DNA of 64,000 nucleotides from Aliidiomarina iranensis (GCF_003987135.1 NZ_PIPJ01000002.1:372001-436000); one strand, 5' to 3'. Shown: positions 31,116 to 41,490, numbered from the stretch's first letter. Program-made: numbers and translations. The notes: generated by a model from the letters alone, not told the origin.

Positions 31116-31883
31116 TTAGGGGCGAATAATGCCGCGATCTGAATGGCTAATGAACTGCACGAAATCATCCAAAAGTGGTTCTTCTAGATCGTTTATCGCA
31201 GCCGCCGCTTCTTCAATAGTAAGAGCACTGCGATACAAAAGTTTATATGCCCGTTTTATATTTTGTATCTGCTCAGCACTAAAACCACGGCGGCGTAAAC
31301 CTTCACTATTAATGGTGCGCGGCCGTGCATTATGGCCCTGAGCCATTACAAAAGGCGGAATATCCTGCACTACTACCGAGCTAACCGCGGCAAATGAATG
31401 GGAACCGATTTTACAAAATTGATGAACGCCAGTGAAACCGCCCAAAATAACAAAATCACCCAAGTGAACATGGCCAGCCAGCGTAGTGTTGTTGGCTAAG
31501 ATATTATTGCTGCCGATCATACAATCATGAGCAACATGCACATAAGCCATGAATAAATTATCACTACCAATTTGCGTTAGGCTATTATCTTGAATGGTGC
31601 CGCGGTGAATGGTGCAGGCTTCGCGGAATACATTACGATCACCAATCACCAATTCTGTTGGCTCACCATTGAATTTCTTATCTTGGCAATCTTCACCAAT
31701 TGAACAAAATTGAAAGATATGGTTGCTCCGGCCTATGCGTGTTGGCCCTTTCAACACAACGTGCGAATGTATAACGCAATCATCGCCAATTTCTACATCA
31801 GGGCCCACCACAGTGTAGGCGCCAATACTTACATTGGCTCCTATCCGCGCGCTTTTATCCACTATTGCCGTTTCATGAATCAA
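31116..31883 (-). CDS. lpxA: UDP-N-acetylglucosamine acyltransferase
   Basis: A 255-residue left-handed beta-helix enzyme (E. coli 262), the first step of lipid A synthesis. Hexapeptide repeats (IGANVSIGAYTVVGPDVEIG), the active-site region VHVAHDCMIGSNNILANN (catalytic His) and LKRRGFS-like GLRRRGFSAEQI are visible. The start appears to be TTG, placed directly after the fabZ TAA, with AAGGA about 8 nt upstream; the family start MIHxTAIVD supports it. Confidence 0.96.
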   Translation of the reverse strand: MIHETAIVDKSARIGANVSIGAYTVVGPDVEIGDDCVIHSHVVLKGPTRIGRSNHIFQFCSIGEDCQDKKFNGEPTELVIGDRNVFREACTIHRGTIQDNSLTQIGSDNLFMAYVHVAHDCMIGSNNILANNTTLAGHVHLGDFVILGGFTGVHQFCKIGSHSFAAVSSVVVQDIPPFVMAQGHNARPRTINSEGLRRRGFSAEQIQNIKRAYKLLYRSALTIEEAAAAINDLEEPLLDDFVQFISHSDRGIIRP

Positions 31884-32357
31884 TTAGGTTGTCCTTCTGG
31901 CACACATTATATCAGCGACACAAGCCACTTCACCATCCACTGAAGCCTTGCCCGTAAATTTCCAAATACCACGGCGCTCTTTCACAAATTCAACATGAAA
32001 ATCTACCCTATCGCCCGGCACTACTTGCCGTTTAAAACGAGCGTTATCAATCCCCGCGAATAAATAGATCTCGTTCGAACCCACATTACTTTCCATCATT
32101 TTAAAGCCTAATAGCCCGGTCGCTTGCGCCATCGCTTCAAGTAGCAAAACACCGGGAAATATTGGCATTCCTGGAAAGTGCCCCATAAACACAGGTTCGT
32201 TCATGGTTATATTTTTAATCGCATGCAATGATGTGTTCGGCACATAGGATATTACTCTATCAATCAAAGCGAAGGGATAGCGATGGGGTAAAATCTTTTG
32301 AATCTCAGTAATATCGAATCCGGCTTGTGGTTGTACTTCAGTGTTGATATCGGTCAA
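31884..32357 (-). CDS. fabZ: 3-hydroxyacyl-ACP dehydratase FabZ
   Basis: A 157-residue hot-dog-fold dehydratase (E. coli 151) that removes water from 3-hydroxyacyl-ACP in fatty acid synthesis. The catalytic His is in [19 protein letters not shown] and the Glu in [23 protein letters not shown] is the N-terminal signature. It lies between lpxD and lpxA, balancing fatty acid and lipid A synthesis. Its stop codon abuts the lpxA start. Confidence 0.97.
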   Translation of the reverse strand: MTDINTEVQPQAGFDITEIQKILPHRYPFALIDRVISYVPNTSLHAIKNITMNEPVFMGHFPGMPIFPGVLLLEAMAQATGLLGFKMMESNVGSNEIYLFAGIDNARFKRQVVPGDRVDFHVEFVKERRGIWKFTGKASVDGEVACVADIMCARRTT

Positions 32358-32372
32358 CTTAATCTCCTAGTC

Positions 32373-33392
32373 TCAATCGTTTGAGTTTGCTAATTTTTTC
32401 TCAATTGCTCGGACACGGAGAAATAATTCTGGTAACTGCCGAACTCGAGCACCTGATTTGGCCCAAGTTGATTGATCAACCACTGGTAATGATGAAGCAT
32501 AAACGCCCTTCTCAAGGCTCTTAGTAACCATCGTCATGCCATGAATTTGCACGTTATCGCCCACTGTAATATGGCCAGCAATACCGGTTTGGCCGCCCAC
32601 AAGGCAGTTTTTACCTAGCGTAGCACTACCCGCGATACCGGTTTGACCAGCCAAAGCCGTACCTTCACCGATCTGCACATTGTGCGCAATCATTACCAGA
32701 TTATCGATAATACAATTATCGCTAATAATAGTGTCGTCTAAGGCGCCACGATCAATTGTGGTATTCGCCCCAATTTCAACATTGTTACCTATAATAACTC
32801 TGCCGAGCTGGGGGATTTTAACCCATTTTCCGTTTTCACTGGCCCAACCAAAGCCATCTGCGCCAATTACAGCACCAGAATGGAGGGTGCAACACTCACC
32901 AATCACTACTTTATGATACAAGGTTACGTTCGCTGAAAGCCTTGTGCTGGCGCCTACTTTTACGTTTTCACCCACAAAACAATTGGCACCAATCACCGCA
33001 TCATCACCAATTTCAGCACCGGCTGAGATTACGGCAAATGGACCTACGCTAACGTTTTTCCCAAGCCTTGCGGACTCTGCAACACTTGCCTGAGTATCAA
33101 CTGCACCAGAACCTTTAGGTGTATCATCGAAAGCCTGAGCAGCATAGGCATAAGAAAGATATGGATTTTCAGAAATCAGGGCATTTTCGAGCACTTCAGC
33201 ATCATCATGATTTGGATGGACGATAACCGCTAATGCTTTGGTATCTCGCAATTGGTTTTTGTATTTATCATTCGCAAGAAAGCCGACCTGAGATGGGCCG
33301 GCATTCGCAAGTGTGGCAATACCGGTAACCACAAGTTCGCCATTTCCACGTACTTGGGCACCGATCTTCGCTGCTAACTCATTCAGCGTCAT
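32373..33392 (-). CDS. lpxD: UDP-3-O-acylglucosamine N-acyltransferase
   Basis: A 339-residue enzyme (E. coli 341) that adds the second acyl chain in lipid A synthesis. An N-terminal uridine-binding domain (LAAKIGAQVRGNG) precedes hexapeptide repeats. The motifs GADGFGWASENGKWVKIPQLG and the catalytic His in NLVMIAHNVQIGEGT are clear, and a C-terminal helix follows. It is 30 bp downstream of skp. Confidence 0.97.
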   Translation of the reverse strand: MTLNELAAKIGAQVRGNGELVVTGIATLANAGPSQVGFLANDKYKNQLRDTKALAVIVHPNHDDAEVLENALISENPYLSYAYAAQAFDDTPKGSGAVDTQASVAESARLGKNVSVGPFAVISAGAEIGDDAVIGANCFVGENVKVGASTRLSANVTLYHKVVIGECCTLHSGAVIGADGFGWASENGKWVKIPQLGRVIIGNNVEIGANTTIDRGALDDTIISDNCIIDNLVMIAHNVQIGEGTALAGQTGIAGSATLGKNCLVGGQTGIAGHITVGDNVQIHGMTMVTKSLEKGVYASSLPVVDQSTWAKSGARVRQLPELFLRVRAIEKKLANSND

Positions 33393-33422
33393 TGCAATTC
33401 CTTGTTATTTATTGCACCACAT

Positions 33423-33935
33423 TTATTCTACTAAGCGCTCAATAATCGCATCAGAAATATCAAGTGCATCAGAGCTGTAAAGCATGCGGCCTTTATCCAT
33501 TACTAAATCATAGCCTTGCTCCGCAGCGTATGCGTCTACCACAACGAACATTTTTTCGAGCAAAATATTACGCTCTTCTGTTTCCCGTTGTTGCATGAAT
33601 TGATTAATCTGCTCACCACCGCGTTGCAGGCCAGCTGCACGCTGACGAAGCTCATTTTGCGCTTCTGCTTTTTCTTCCTCGGTCATGATCGCTTCATCAC
33701 GCTCTAGGCGCTCACGTAGAGCTTCAAATTGCTGCTCCAACTCTTGAAGTTGAGCCATTGGCTCGGCAAACTCTTCCTCTAAACGATTAGAAATCTCTTC
33801 ACGCTCGGGCATTTCAGCAAACACACGAGCAACATCAATGATGGCAATCTTTGGTGATGCATCTTGTGCTTGTACCGGTGCCATTGTGGCAACTAATGCG
33901 ATTAGGGCTGCAAAGGTAATAGCTACTGCTTTCAA
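33423..33935 (-). CDS. skp: Periplasmic chaperone Skp (OmpH)
   Basis: A 170-residue protein (E. coli 161) with a signal peptide ending at about APVQA, then a mature domain with a long Glu/Gln-rich coiled coil (about 50-110) and the C-terminal AAEQGYDLVMDKGRMLYSSDALDISD. Skp keeps outer-membrane proteins soluble on the way to BamA, encoded just upstream. The start is TTG (33935) with AGAGGA 7 nt before; the next Met lies inside the signal peptide. Confidence 0.93.
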   Translation of the reverse strand: MKAVAITFAALIALVATMAPVQAQDASPKIAIIDVARVFAEMPEREEISNRLEEEFAEPMAQLQELEQQFEALRERLERDEAIMTEEEKAEAQNELRQRAAGLQRGGEQINQFMQQRETEERNILLEKMFVVVDAYAAEQGYDLVMDKGRMLYSSDALDISDAIIERLVE

Positions 33936-33986
33936 AGTTTCTTCCTCTTGTTTTCAATTAATTGTAGCAAGTGCTCCTCGAAGTTA

Positions 33987-34015
33987 AATGTATGGCTTTC
34001 ATCGCTGTTATTCAA
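33987..34015 (-). promoter_or_regulatory. Candidate promoter for skp-lpxD-fabZ-lpxAB
   Basis: On the minus strand TTGAAT (34010-34015) and TACATT (33987-33992) are 17 bp apart in the 190-bp bamA-skp gap, about 50 bp before skp. The rest of that gap shows no gene. Confidence 0.45.
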
Positions 34016-34125
34016 TGGCCAAACAACCTTGCTAAGTTAAGTGCTTGCTATGTTTAACGCTTTCTACGGTATCTCTGAGCATGCCCGAATGCAAGCCCAG
34101 AGCTACCAGTGAACTAAATTTATGC

Positions 34126-36633
34126 TTAAAACGATGTACCCACGTTAAAGGTAAATCTATCTTCCGCACTTGAATCCAATGATTTAATCGGAATACCAAA
34201 GCTAAAGGTTAAAACGCCCATGGGCGATAACCACTGCACAGAGACACCATAAGAAGCCTGATAGTTCCGCGGGCTGCTGTAATCCCACAAAACACCATCG
34301 CCAGTTACGGTTAAATCACGGTATTCATCGTAATTAAACTCGGTATCCCAAATAGCGCCCACATCCACAAATAAACTGGTGCGCACAGAGTTTTTATTCT
34401 CTTCGCCAATAAGCGGTGTAGGGAACACCAACTCAATACCGCCGGTTAACGAGGCATTACCACCAATGGATGCAAAACGAGCGATTTCAACCTGGTCAAA
34501 CTCTGGGCCCAAAACAATTTGTGTGGGATTCCCATTTGCATCGGGCGGCCCTTGTATCGTTTGTGGCCGACGAATAATACCACGTGGCCCCGCTCGGTTC
34601 TGCTCAAAGCCACGCAGGTTATCATTACCACCACCGTAGAAGTTTTCCCAGAACGGCAAGGTGAATTCTAAATCACCATCGCTGCCATAGCCGTTACCGT
34701 AACCCGCATTTAAACGTGTCATTAATACCCAATCATGATTATCTGATAAAGGTAGATAATGACGGAAACGATAATCAATCTTGAAGTACTGCAAATCACT
34801 ATTCGGCAAAGTTACTTTACCACTCAAGCGATTTGTAGAGCCCGCGGTTGGGAACACGCCTCGATTTAATGTTGTGCGTTGCCAAGATGCTGTTAAATCA
34901 ACGCTACTGAAATTCAACGCAGCGTTGCGATCATTTTCATCACGATACTTGTCATAAAATGCCCGAATTTGATCGTAAGGGTTCAGCTGAGTAATACCAT
35001 TACGGCTGTAGCCTACGCCAAAGTTAAGGCGGTTGAATTCATTGATAGGGAAGCCAAGATCTGTAGAAATACCATAAGATGTTTGATTATATTGCTGCAG
35101 GTTAGCGCGGCCGGCATCAAAATCTTGGTAATACACAGAGCCACCTAAGCTTACACCGTCATCAGTAAAATAATTATCTACGTACTGCAGACGAACACTT
35201 TTGGCGTAGCGGTTGGTATCCACTACGAATGCCACTCGGTTACCACTGCCTAAGAAGTTTTCTTGGCTGATCGATGCATTAATACTGAAACCGGCATAAT
35301 CGCCATAGCCTACGCCCGCACCAACGCTCCCCGAAGGCTGTTCTTTTACCCGAAATACGATATCTACCTGGTCATCTTGGCCGGGAACTTGAACTGTGTC
35401 GTATTCCACTGTTTCGAAGAAACCTAACCGCTCCAAACGAGTTTTCCCGGTTTCTACTAAACGTTCATTTAGCCAAGCACCTTCCATTTGGCGCATTTCG
35501 CGGCGTAATACTTCATCTTTGGTAGCGTCGTTACCTTCAAATGCAATACGGCGAACATAAACACGCTGGCCGGGATCAACCGCAAAGGTGAGCTTCACCA
35601 CTTTATCTTCGTCATTTATTTCTGGAATCGTATTTACTTCGGTGTAGGCATACCCTAAACGGCCGTAATAAGATTTCAGTGATTCTTCAATGCTGGTAAT
35701 CTCTTGTTGGCTGTAACGCCGGCCATCGAGGGTTTCTACGAAGTTTTTCAAGAAATCTTCATCGTCACGAAACTCAGAGATTAGATCCGTACCACTTACG
35801 TTATATTGATCGCCCTCTTCAAAGTTCAAGGTAATGTAAATTCCCTCTCGCTCTGGTGTCATCGCGACTTGCACAGAATCAACTTCGAAACGAAGATAAC
35901 CTTGGTTGCGATAAAATGATTCAATGTTCTCGATATCACCTGTTAGCTGTTGCTGCTGGTAGTTACGCTTACCTATGATATTCCACCAGGGTAATCTGTC
36001 GCGTAACTCCATCAAATCAACTAACTCATCACGTTCGAAGGACTCATTGCCAATCATGTTGATTTGCGCTATCTCAGCGGCCGGCCCCTCTTGGAAATCA
36101 AACCGAAGTTCAACCCGGTTACGTGGGAGGTTCACCACCTGTATTCGCACTCGCGCATTATACTTACCAACACTGTGGTAAAAATCTTCGAGATTTTTTT
36201 CCAGCGAAGAAATCATCGTGCGATCTAATGATTCACCCACTGCAATCCCACTCGTTCCCAAGCTATCGAGTAGTTGATCGTCTTTCAGGTCTTTATTGCC
36301 CTCAAAGCGAATCTCATTGATTGTGGGCCGCTCGGTTACCCGAATAACAACGGAATCACCTTCACGATAAACTTCGATATCATCAAAATGTGAAGAAGAG
36401 TAAAGTTCATGAATCACTTGGCGGATGCGAGCCGGCGTAACTTCTTCACCAACTCGAACCGGTATATAGGTTAACGCGGCACCGAGTGCTACCCGTTGTA
36501 AACCTCGAACTTGGATGTCGTCAACGATAAATGATTCAGAAGCTTGCGCATTCAGCCCTGTCCCTACTAATACAACTCCAATAAACAGCTTTTTCAATGT
36601 CATGCAACACGTCTTATTGTTAGGTAATTTCAT
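34126..36633 (-). CDS. bamA: Outer membrane protein assembly factor BamA
   Basis: A protein of up to 835 residues (E. coli 810), the Omp85 core of the BAM complex. A signal peptide (MTLKKLFIGVVLVGTGLNAQA) precedes five POTRA domains (about 30-430) and a 16-strand barrel ending in the outer-membrane signature FTFNVGTSF. The L6 RGF motif is in NLRGFEQNRAGPRG. Two starts are possible: the ATG at 36633, coupled to rseP as TAATG, or the ATG at 36603, which gives a conventional signal peptide. The L6 loop carries a Pro/Asn-rich insert (about 685-705). Confidence 0.96.
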   Translation of the reverse strand: MKLPNNKTCCMTLKKLFIGVVLVGTGLNAQASESFIVDDIQVRGLQRVALGAALTYIPVRVGEEVTPARIRQVIHELYSSSHFDDIEVYREGDSVVIRVTERPTINEIRFEGNKDLKDDQLLDSLGTSGIAVGESLDRTMISSLEKNLEDFYHSVGKYNARVRIQVVNLPRNRVELRFDFQEGPAAEIAQINMIGNESFERDELVDLMELRDRLPWWNIIGKRNYQQQQLTGDIENIESFYRNQGYLRFEVDSVQVAMTPEREGIYITLNFEEGDQYNVSGTDLISEFRDDEDFLKNFVETLDGRRYSQQEITSIEESLKSYYGRLGYAYTEVNTIPEINDEDKVVKLTFAVDPGQRVYVRRIAFEGNDATKDEVLRREMRQMEGAWLNERLVETGKTRLERLGFFETVEYDTVQVPGQDDQVDIVFRVKEQPSGSVGAGVGYGDYAGFSINASISQENFLGSGNRVAFVVDTNRYAKSVRLQYVDNYFTDDGVSLGGSVYYQDFDAGRANLQQYNQTSYGISTDLGFPINEFNRLNFGVGYSRNGITQLNPYDQIRAFYDKYRDENDRNAALNFSSVDLTASWQRTTLNRGVFPTAGSTNRLSGKVTLPNSDLQYFKIDYRFRHYLPLSDNHDWVLMTRLNAGYGNGYGSDGDLEFTLPFWENFYGGGNDNLRGFEQNRAGPRGIIRRPQTIQGPPDANGNPTQIVLGPEFDQVEIARFASIGGNASLTGGIELVFPTPLIGEENKNSVRTSLFVDVGAIWDTEFNYDEYRDLTVTGDGVLWDYSSPRNYQASYGVSVQWLSPMGVLTFSFGIPIKSLDSSAEDRFTFNVGTSF

Positions 36634-37976
36634 TACGAGATAAGCCTGCCAATATCGTTAAACAAGGTAACCACTAACAGGGTTCCAAGAATTAACAGCC
36701 CTACTCGAAAACTAAGTTCTTGAATTCGTTCTGGAACAGGTTTTCCACGAACCCATTCAATGGCATAGAATAATAAATGCCCGCCATCAAGCATAGGAAT
36801 CGGTAATAGATTTAAAACGCCTAAGCTCACACTTATCAACGCCAAAAAACTAAGAAAATATACCAATCCATAACTTGCATGAGCACCGGCTCCTTGTGCA
36901 ATCCCCACCGGACCACTGAGGTTGTTCACCCCGATATCGCCGGTAACAAGCTTTTTCAACATGCCTAGGGTTAATCCCATCAGCTGCCAAGTGCGCTCAA
37001 CACCTCCTGCAAAAGCTTGCAATGGTCCATATTGCAGCGTGAATAGGTAACCATCAGGATACGCTTCTTGTTGCGTGCTAATCCCGAGATAACCACGGCC
37101 ATCTAACTCACCTAATTGCACGCTAATTTGCTGTTGCCCACCGTCCCTTTCTATCAGCAACTCGCGCTGTGCATTCGGTTGTGCCGCAATAAGCTCCCTT
37201 GTTTGTTCCCAATTCCGCGTTTGAGTTCCATCGATCCCAATAATTTTATCGCCCACACGCAAATCACTCGCGCTGGCTGGGCTGTTTTCTGCTATCAAGG
37301 CAATGGTTGAGGTAACAGCTGGGCGAAAAACATCTAACCCTAAACTTTCTAGCGTGGAATCGCGATCAGGATCAAAGTTCCAATCGCTTAACGATACCTG
37401 AACATCACGCTCAACGCCATTTTGTTCACGAATTCGAAAGGTTGTGGAGGCATCGCCAATACGCCGAACCAGCGCCATATTAACGTCTTGCCAATCCTGA
37501 ACGTCGCGATTATCAATGGCTGTGATCTCTACCCCCGGGGTTAAACCGGAGCGCTCTGCGATGCTATCGGCACTCACGTTACCAATAATAGGCTTCAATG
37601 CTGGCATACCAATCATCAGCATTAACCAAAGCGCGGCAATCGAAAACACAAAGTTGGCCATTGGCCCAGCAACTACCACCGCAAAACGTTGGCCTACTGA
37701 TTTTGACCGGAAACTCTTAGGTACTTCTTGCTCGGATACCGGATCAACTTCGTGGTCGAGCATCCGAACGTAGCCCCCAAGAGGCACAGCCGCAATTTGA
37801 TATTGGGTACCATCTTTACCCTGCCACCGAAACAAAGGCTTACCAAAACCAATTGAAAATGTGAGTACTTTCACGCCGCAGCGGCGCGCTACCCAAAAAT
37901 GGCCGAATTCATGAAAGGTAACGACAAGGCCAAGGGCAACAATAAAGGCCCCTACCGACCATAATACCTGTTCCAC
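36633..37976 (-). CDS. rseP: Site-2 zinc metalloprotease RseP
   Basis: About 447 residues from a GTG start at 37976 (E. coli 450). RseP cuts the membrane segment of RseA after DegS, releasing SigmaE, and clears signal peptides. The zinc motif HEFGH is in the first membrane segment, two PDZ domains fill the middle (GLTPGVEITAIDN and DLRVGDKIIGIDG), and the third metal ligand is in LLPIPMLDGGHLLFY. AGGGG, inside the end of dxr, lies 6 nt before the GTG; a longer frame reaching 38030 overlaps dxr and is rejected. Confidence 0.96.
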   Translation of the reverse strand: MEQVLWSVGAFIVALGLVVTFHEFGHFWVARRCGVKVLTFSIGFGKPLFRWQGKDGTQYQIAAVPLGGYVRMLDHEVDPVSEQEVPKSFRSKSVGQRFAVVVAGPMANFVFSIAALWLMLMIGMPALKPIIGNVSADSIAERSGLTPGVEITAIDNRDVQDWQDVNMALVRRIGDASTTFRIREQNGVERDVQVSLSDWNFDPDRDSTLESLGLDVFRPAVTSTIALIAENSPASASDLRVGDKIIGIDGTQTRNWEQTRELIAAQPNAQRELLIERDGGQQQISVQLGELDGRGYLGISTQQEAYPDGYLFTLQYGPLQAFAGGVERTWQLMGLTLGMLKKLVTGDIGVNNLSGPVGIAQGAGAHASYGLVYFLSFLALISVSLGVLNLLPIPMLDGGHLLFYAIEWVRGKPVPERIQELSFRVGLLILGTLLVVTLFNDIGRLIS

Positions 37977-37978
37977 TT

Positions 37979-39211
37979 TTATCCCCTCATTATTAGCGAA
38001 TGTGCCACGCGCCGAGCACGCGCATCGCAATCAAGTATGCCTTCAATATCAGTTATGTTTGATAACTCAGATTGTGCCAAGGTATTTTCGCATATTTTGG
38101 CAATATCACCGAACGCTATCTGTTCTTTTAGAAACGCTGAAACCGCCTCTTCGTTCGCCGCATTTAATGTTGTAGTTGCCGCTTGCCCTTGCCAACAGGC
38201 ATCAATCGCTAATTGTAAGCACGGGTAGCGAGCCGCTTCAGCTTGGCCAAATGTGAGCTCACCTAAGGAAGTAAAATCAAGTGGCTGAACACCACTGTTA
38301 AGCCTTTCCGGATAACCTAAACAATAAGCGATGGGTGTCCGCATATCCGGTTGGCCCATTTGCGCAATAACCGAACCATCCACATATTGTACCATTGAAT
38401 GAATCACGCTTTGCGGGTGCAATACCACTTCAATTTGCTGCGGTTGGCAGTTAAACAACCAACGGGCTTCAATATACTCCAAACCTTTGTTCAACATGGT
38501 GGCCGAATCAACCGAAATTTTTTGCCCCATATCCCAGTTTGGGTGTGCACAAGCTGCAGCTGGTGTTTGTTTGCCTAAATCGGCCAATGGTGTTTGCCGA
38601 AATGGGCCACCAGAACCGGTAAGCAGTATTTTTCTGATGCCATGTTTAGCGAAATCTGTTGATACCGAATTTTGCTGAACGGTTTCGGGTAAAGCCTGGA
38701 AAATCGCATTGTGTTCGCTATCAACAGGCAATAATTGTGCGTTTGCAGCGCGAACAGCATCAATGAACAGTTGCCCACTCATTACCAAAGCTTCTTTGTT
38801 GGCTAGCAACACACGTTTACTTGCTTTAACCGCGGCTAATGTTGGCAATAAGCCAGCGGCGCCAACAATGGCAGCCATCACCGTATCAACTTCCGCCGCC
38901 TCGCTAACGTTACAAAGCGCTGCTTCGCCACTCAATACTTCAGTGTTCACATTTAGCTCACGTAACTGCAACCTGAGCGTTGCTGCGACATGCTCCGAAC
39001 CCATCACCGCGAACCGAGGCTGAAAACGTTCACAAATTTGCCGCATCGTATCAATGCGGCTATGCGCCGTTACCGCAAATAATTCAAAATCGTTTGGGTG
39101 CCGAGCGATCACATCAAGAGTGTTCAAACCAATCGAGCCAGTAGCACCCAGCACGGTAATTACAGCTGGCTTACTTCTACTCGTATTGTTTACAACCTGT
39201 TGTAACGACAT
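37979..39211 (-). CDS. dxr: 1-deoxy-D-xylulose 5-phosphate reductoisomerase
   Basis: About 410 residues from the ATG at 39211 (E. coli 398). It makes methylerythritol 4-phosphate, the first committed step of the MEP isoprenoid pathway that IspD (window start) continues. ITVLGATGSIGLNTLDVI (NADPH site), LANKEALVMSG, PVDSEHNAIFQ and LTGSGGPFR are typical. The ATG overlaps the cdsA stop as TAATG; the frame also has an upstream TTG at 39226. Confidence 0.97.
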   Translation of the reverse strand: MSLQQVVNNTSRSKPAVITVLGATGSIGLNTLDVIARHPNDFELFAVTAHSRIDTMRQICERFQPRFAVMGSEHVAATLRLQLRELNVNTEVLSGEAALCNVSEAAEVDTVMAAIVGAAGLLPTLAAVKASKRVLLANKEALVMSGQLFIDAVRAANAQLLPVDSEHNAIFQALPETVQQNSVSTDFAKHGIRKILLTGSGGPFRQTPLADLGKQTPAAACAHPNWDMGQKISVDSATMLNKGLEYIEARWLFNCQPQQIEVVLHPQSVIHSMVQYVDGSVIAQMGQPDMRTPIAYCLGYPERLNSGVQPLDFTSLGELTFGQAEAARYPCLQLAIDACWQGQAATTTLNAANEEAVSAFLKEQIAFGDIAKICENTLAQSELSNITDIEGILDCDARARRVAHSLIMRG

Positions 39212-40074
39212 TAATGAATCAACCAAAGGTATCCGAGCAAGAAAATGGGTAAAGCAGAGGTAAGCGAATCAATGCGATCTAAAATACCGCCATGGCCAGG
39301 TAAAATTGAGCCGCTATCCTTTACGCCGGCACAGCGTTTGAACATACTTTCGTTCAAATCACCAAACACGGATACCAAAACCGTAGCAATGCCCACTATG
39401 TAGTAACCCAGTAGTAACTCGCTGGGAATATCCAAAATTAAAGAAACTAAGTACATGGCAAGTGTGGCCAAGCACAAACCACCGATAAAGCCTTCCATCG
39501 TTTTCCCTGGGCTCACATGGGGCATGAGTTTGCGGCGGCCAAAGCGTTTGCCAGCAAAATAAGCGCCAACATCGGCAGCCCAAACGAGCACAAAAACAAA
39601 TAAAACAGCCCAGCCACCAAACATTGGATTTTCATCATAATTTAACGAGCGTAAGCTCATCAAGGCTACCCAAGCGGGTACTAAAATCAAGATACCAAAT
39701 GCGCCAACAAAAATTCTACTGCGTTGCCAAAGTGCTTTACTGCGGGGGAAATTAAAGACCAAGGCGATGGCCAACAACCACCAAATACCCCCAATCAATA
39801 CGATGTAGTACAACCAATCAACCATGCCCGCAGATGACCAGATTCCGCCGATCGGCGTTAACCAATACACAGCAACAAGAATAATGGTATTGAGAATCGT
39901 GTATGCAAGGCGGCCAGAGGTTTTCCGAACCCCCATCAAAGGCGACCATTCCCAAGCCGCAATTGCTAATACCACTGTTATCGCCAACCCGAAATAGGGC
40001 AAAGGCAATAGAAATATAATGCCGAGTGCCAGCGGAATCAGCACTGCGGCAGTAAGAATTCGTTGTTTAAGCAA
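39211..40074 (-). CDS. cdsA: Phosphatidate cytidylyltransferase
   Basis: A 287-residue integral membrane enzyme (E. coli 285) that makes CDP-diacylglycerol for all phospholipids. Several membrane helices are evident from residue 5 on. The family signature FKRCAGVKDSGSILPGHGG, followed by ILDRIDS, is near the C-terminus. It starts 3 bp after the uppS stop and overlaps dxr. Confidence 0.97.
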   Translation of the reverse strand: MLKQRILTAAVLIPLALGIIFLLPLPYFGLAITVVLAIAAWEWSPLMGVRKTSGRLAYTILNTIILVAVYWLTPIGGIWSSAGMVDWLYYIVLIGGIWWLLAIALVFNFPRSKALWQRSRIFVGAFGILILVPAWVALMSLRSLNYDENPMFGGWAVLFVFVLVWAADVGAYFAGKRFGRRKLMPHVSPGKTMEGFIGGLCLATLAMYLVSLILDIPSELLLGYYIVGIATVLVSVFGDLNESMFKRCAGVKDSGSILPGHGGILDRIDSLTSALPIFLLGYLWLIH

Positions 40075-40077
40075 AAA

Positions 40078-40854
40078 TTAGCCCTCTTGCAGGTTACCTG
40101 AACCAGCTAGTTCTTGTATTTGTGCGCTGGTCAGTCCAAACCGCCGCTCGCGTCGAACAAAACAATCAACTGCGGCAGCAAACGTCATTTCATCAAAATC
40201 AGGCCAGAGTACATCAGTAAAGTACAATTCTGCATACGCTAATTGCCATAACAAAAAGTTACTTATCCGAATATCTCCCCCGGTACGAATAAGTAAATCT
40301 GGCGCCGGTTGGCCTGCCAAGCATAGCCCTTTTGCCAGATCATCTTCTGTAATATCAGCAGGGTTTAATGTGCCGGCTGCGGCATCCTCAGCTAATCGCT
40401 TAGCCGCCCGCGTAATGTCCCAACGGCCACCATAATTGGCAGCTACATTCAGCACCATGCCTTTACAATGCGCTGTTTTCTGCTCCGCATCTGCAATTTG
40501 CTTCTGTAAGCGCGCATTGAATGCCGATTTATCACCAATAATTCGTAAGCAAATATCATGTTCTGCGAGTTCTTTAACCTCGCGCTTCAGCACACCCATG
40601 AAAAGTTCCATGAGTACATTTACTTCCCGTTGCGGGCGGCCCCAATTTTCACTGCTAAATGCAAACAGTGTCAGCGCTTCAATACCATTTCGCCGCGCAA
40701 ATGTAATTGCCCGGCGAACAGATTCTGCGCCAGCCCGGTGCCCTGAAGTGCGCCGCTTTCCTTGCGAGGTAGCCCAACGCCCGTTACCATCCATGATAAT
40801 GGCAACGTGCCGTGGTAACCGAATTGACGCTATGCTGTTATTGTTCCCTGTCAT
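40078..40854 (-). CDS. uppS: Isoprenyl transferase (undecaprenyl diphosphate synthase)
   Basis: A 258-residue cis-prenyltransferase (E. coli 253) that makes the C55 lipid carrier for cell-wall synthesis. Motifs: [40 protein letters not shown] and [27 protein letters not shown]. It is the first gene after the frr terminator and leads uppS-cdsA-dxr-rseP-bamA. Confidence 0.97.
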   Translation of the reverse strand: MTGNNNSIASIRLPRHVAIIMDGNGRWATSQGKRRTSGHRAGAESVRRAITFARRNGIEALTLFAFSSENWGRPQREVNVLMELFMGVLKREVKELAEHDICLRIIGDKSAFNARLQKQIADAEQKTAHCKGMVLNVAANYGGRWDITRAAKRLAEDAAAGTLNPADITEDDLAKGLCLAGQPAPDLLIRTGGDIRISNFLLWQLAYAELYFTDVLWPDFDEMTFAAAVDCFVRRERRFGLTSAQIQELAGSGNLQEG

Positions 40855-40864
40855 TCTAATCCCA

Positions 40865-40904
40865 CAAAAAATAAACGCCGCGTAAGTATATCCGACACGG
40901 CGTT
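40865..40904 (-). terminator. Terminator or attenuator between frr and uppS
   Basis: AACGCCG and CGGCGTT form a 7-bp stem with a 17-nt loop. On the minus strand a TTTATTTTTT tract follows. It would stop or attenuate transcription leaving frr before uppS. Confidence 0.65.
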
Positions 40905-40932
40905 ATCCTCCAACGAGGTAGATGGCAACTGC

Positions 40933-41490
40933 TTAAACTTCCATCAACTCAGCTTCTTTACTCGCTAATAATTCATCTACTTTCTTTACAAATTCATCAG
41001 TGAGCTTTTGTATATTTTCTTGCGCCTTGCGATCGTCATCTTCTGTGATTTCTTTTTCTTTCAAAAGTTCTTTAATATCGCTATTCGCATCGCGGCGAAT
41101 GTTACGCACAGCTACGCGCCCTTGTTCTGCCTCAGCCCGCACAATTTTCACTAAATCCCGGCGGCGTTCTTCAGTTAGCGGCGGCAACGGAACACGAATC
41201 ACATTACCAGCACCGGCGGGATTCAAGCCCAGATCAGAGGTAAGAATCGCTTTTTCTACCGCGCCCGAACTCCCTTTATCGAATACAGTAATAGCAAGAG
41301 TGCGAGAATCTTCAATGGTAATGTTTGCCAATTGTTTTAGCGGTGTATCGGTACCGTAATAAGGTACCATAACGCTATCAAGTAAACTCGGATGGGCTCG
41401 GCCCGTACGAATTTTCGACATTTGTGCAGCGAGAGCCTCTACGCTCTTGTTCATGCGATCTTTTGCATCGGCAATTATCTCGTTGATCAC
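40933..41490 (-). CDS. frr: Ribosome recycling factor
   Basis: A 185-residue tRNA-mimic protein, the same length as in E. coli, that splits post-termination ribosomes with EF-G. It shows [38 protein letters not shown] and [24 protein letters not shown]. It is 19 bp downstream of pyrH in the rpsB-tsf-pyrH-frr order. Confidence 0.98.
   Translation of the reverse strand: MINEIIADAKDRMNKSVEALAAQMSKIRTGRAHPSLLDSVMVPYYGTDTPLKQLANITIEDSRTLAITVFDKGSSGAVEKAILTSDLGLNPAGAGNVIRVPLPPLTEERRRDLVKIVRAEAEQGRVAVRNIRRDANSDIKELLKEKEITEDDDRKAQENIQKLTDEFVKKVDELLASKEAELMEV

Noticed and set aside
40436-40885. Plus-strand 149-residue frame over uppS
   Set aside because: Antisense shadow with Ser/Arg/Cys bias; uppS is unambiguous.
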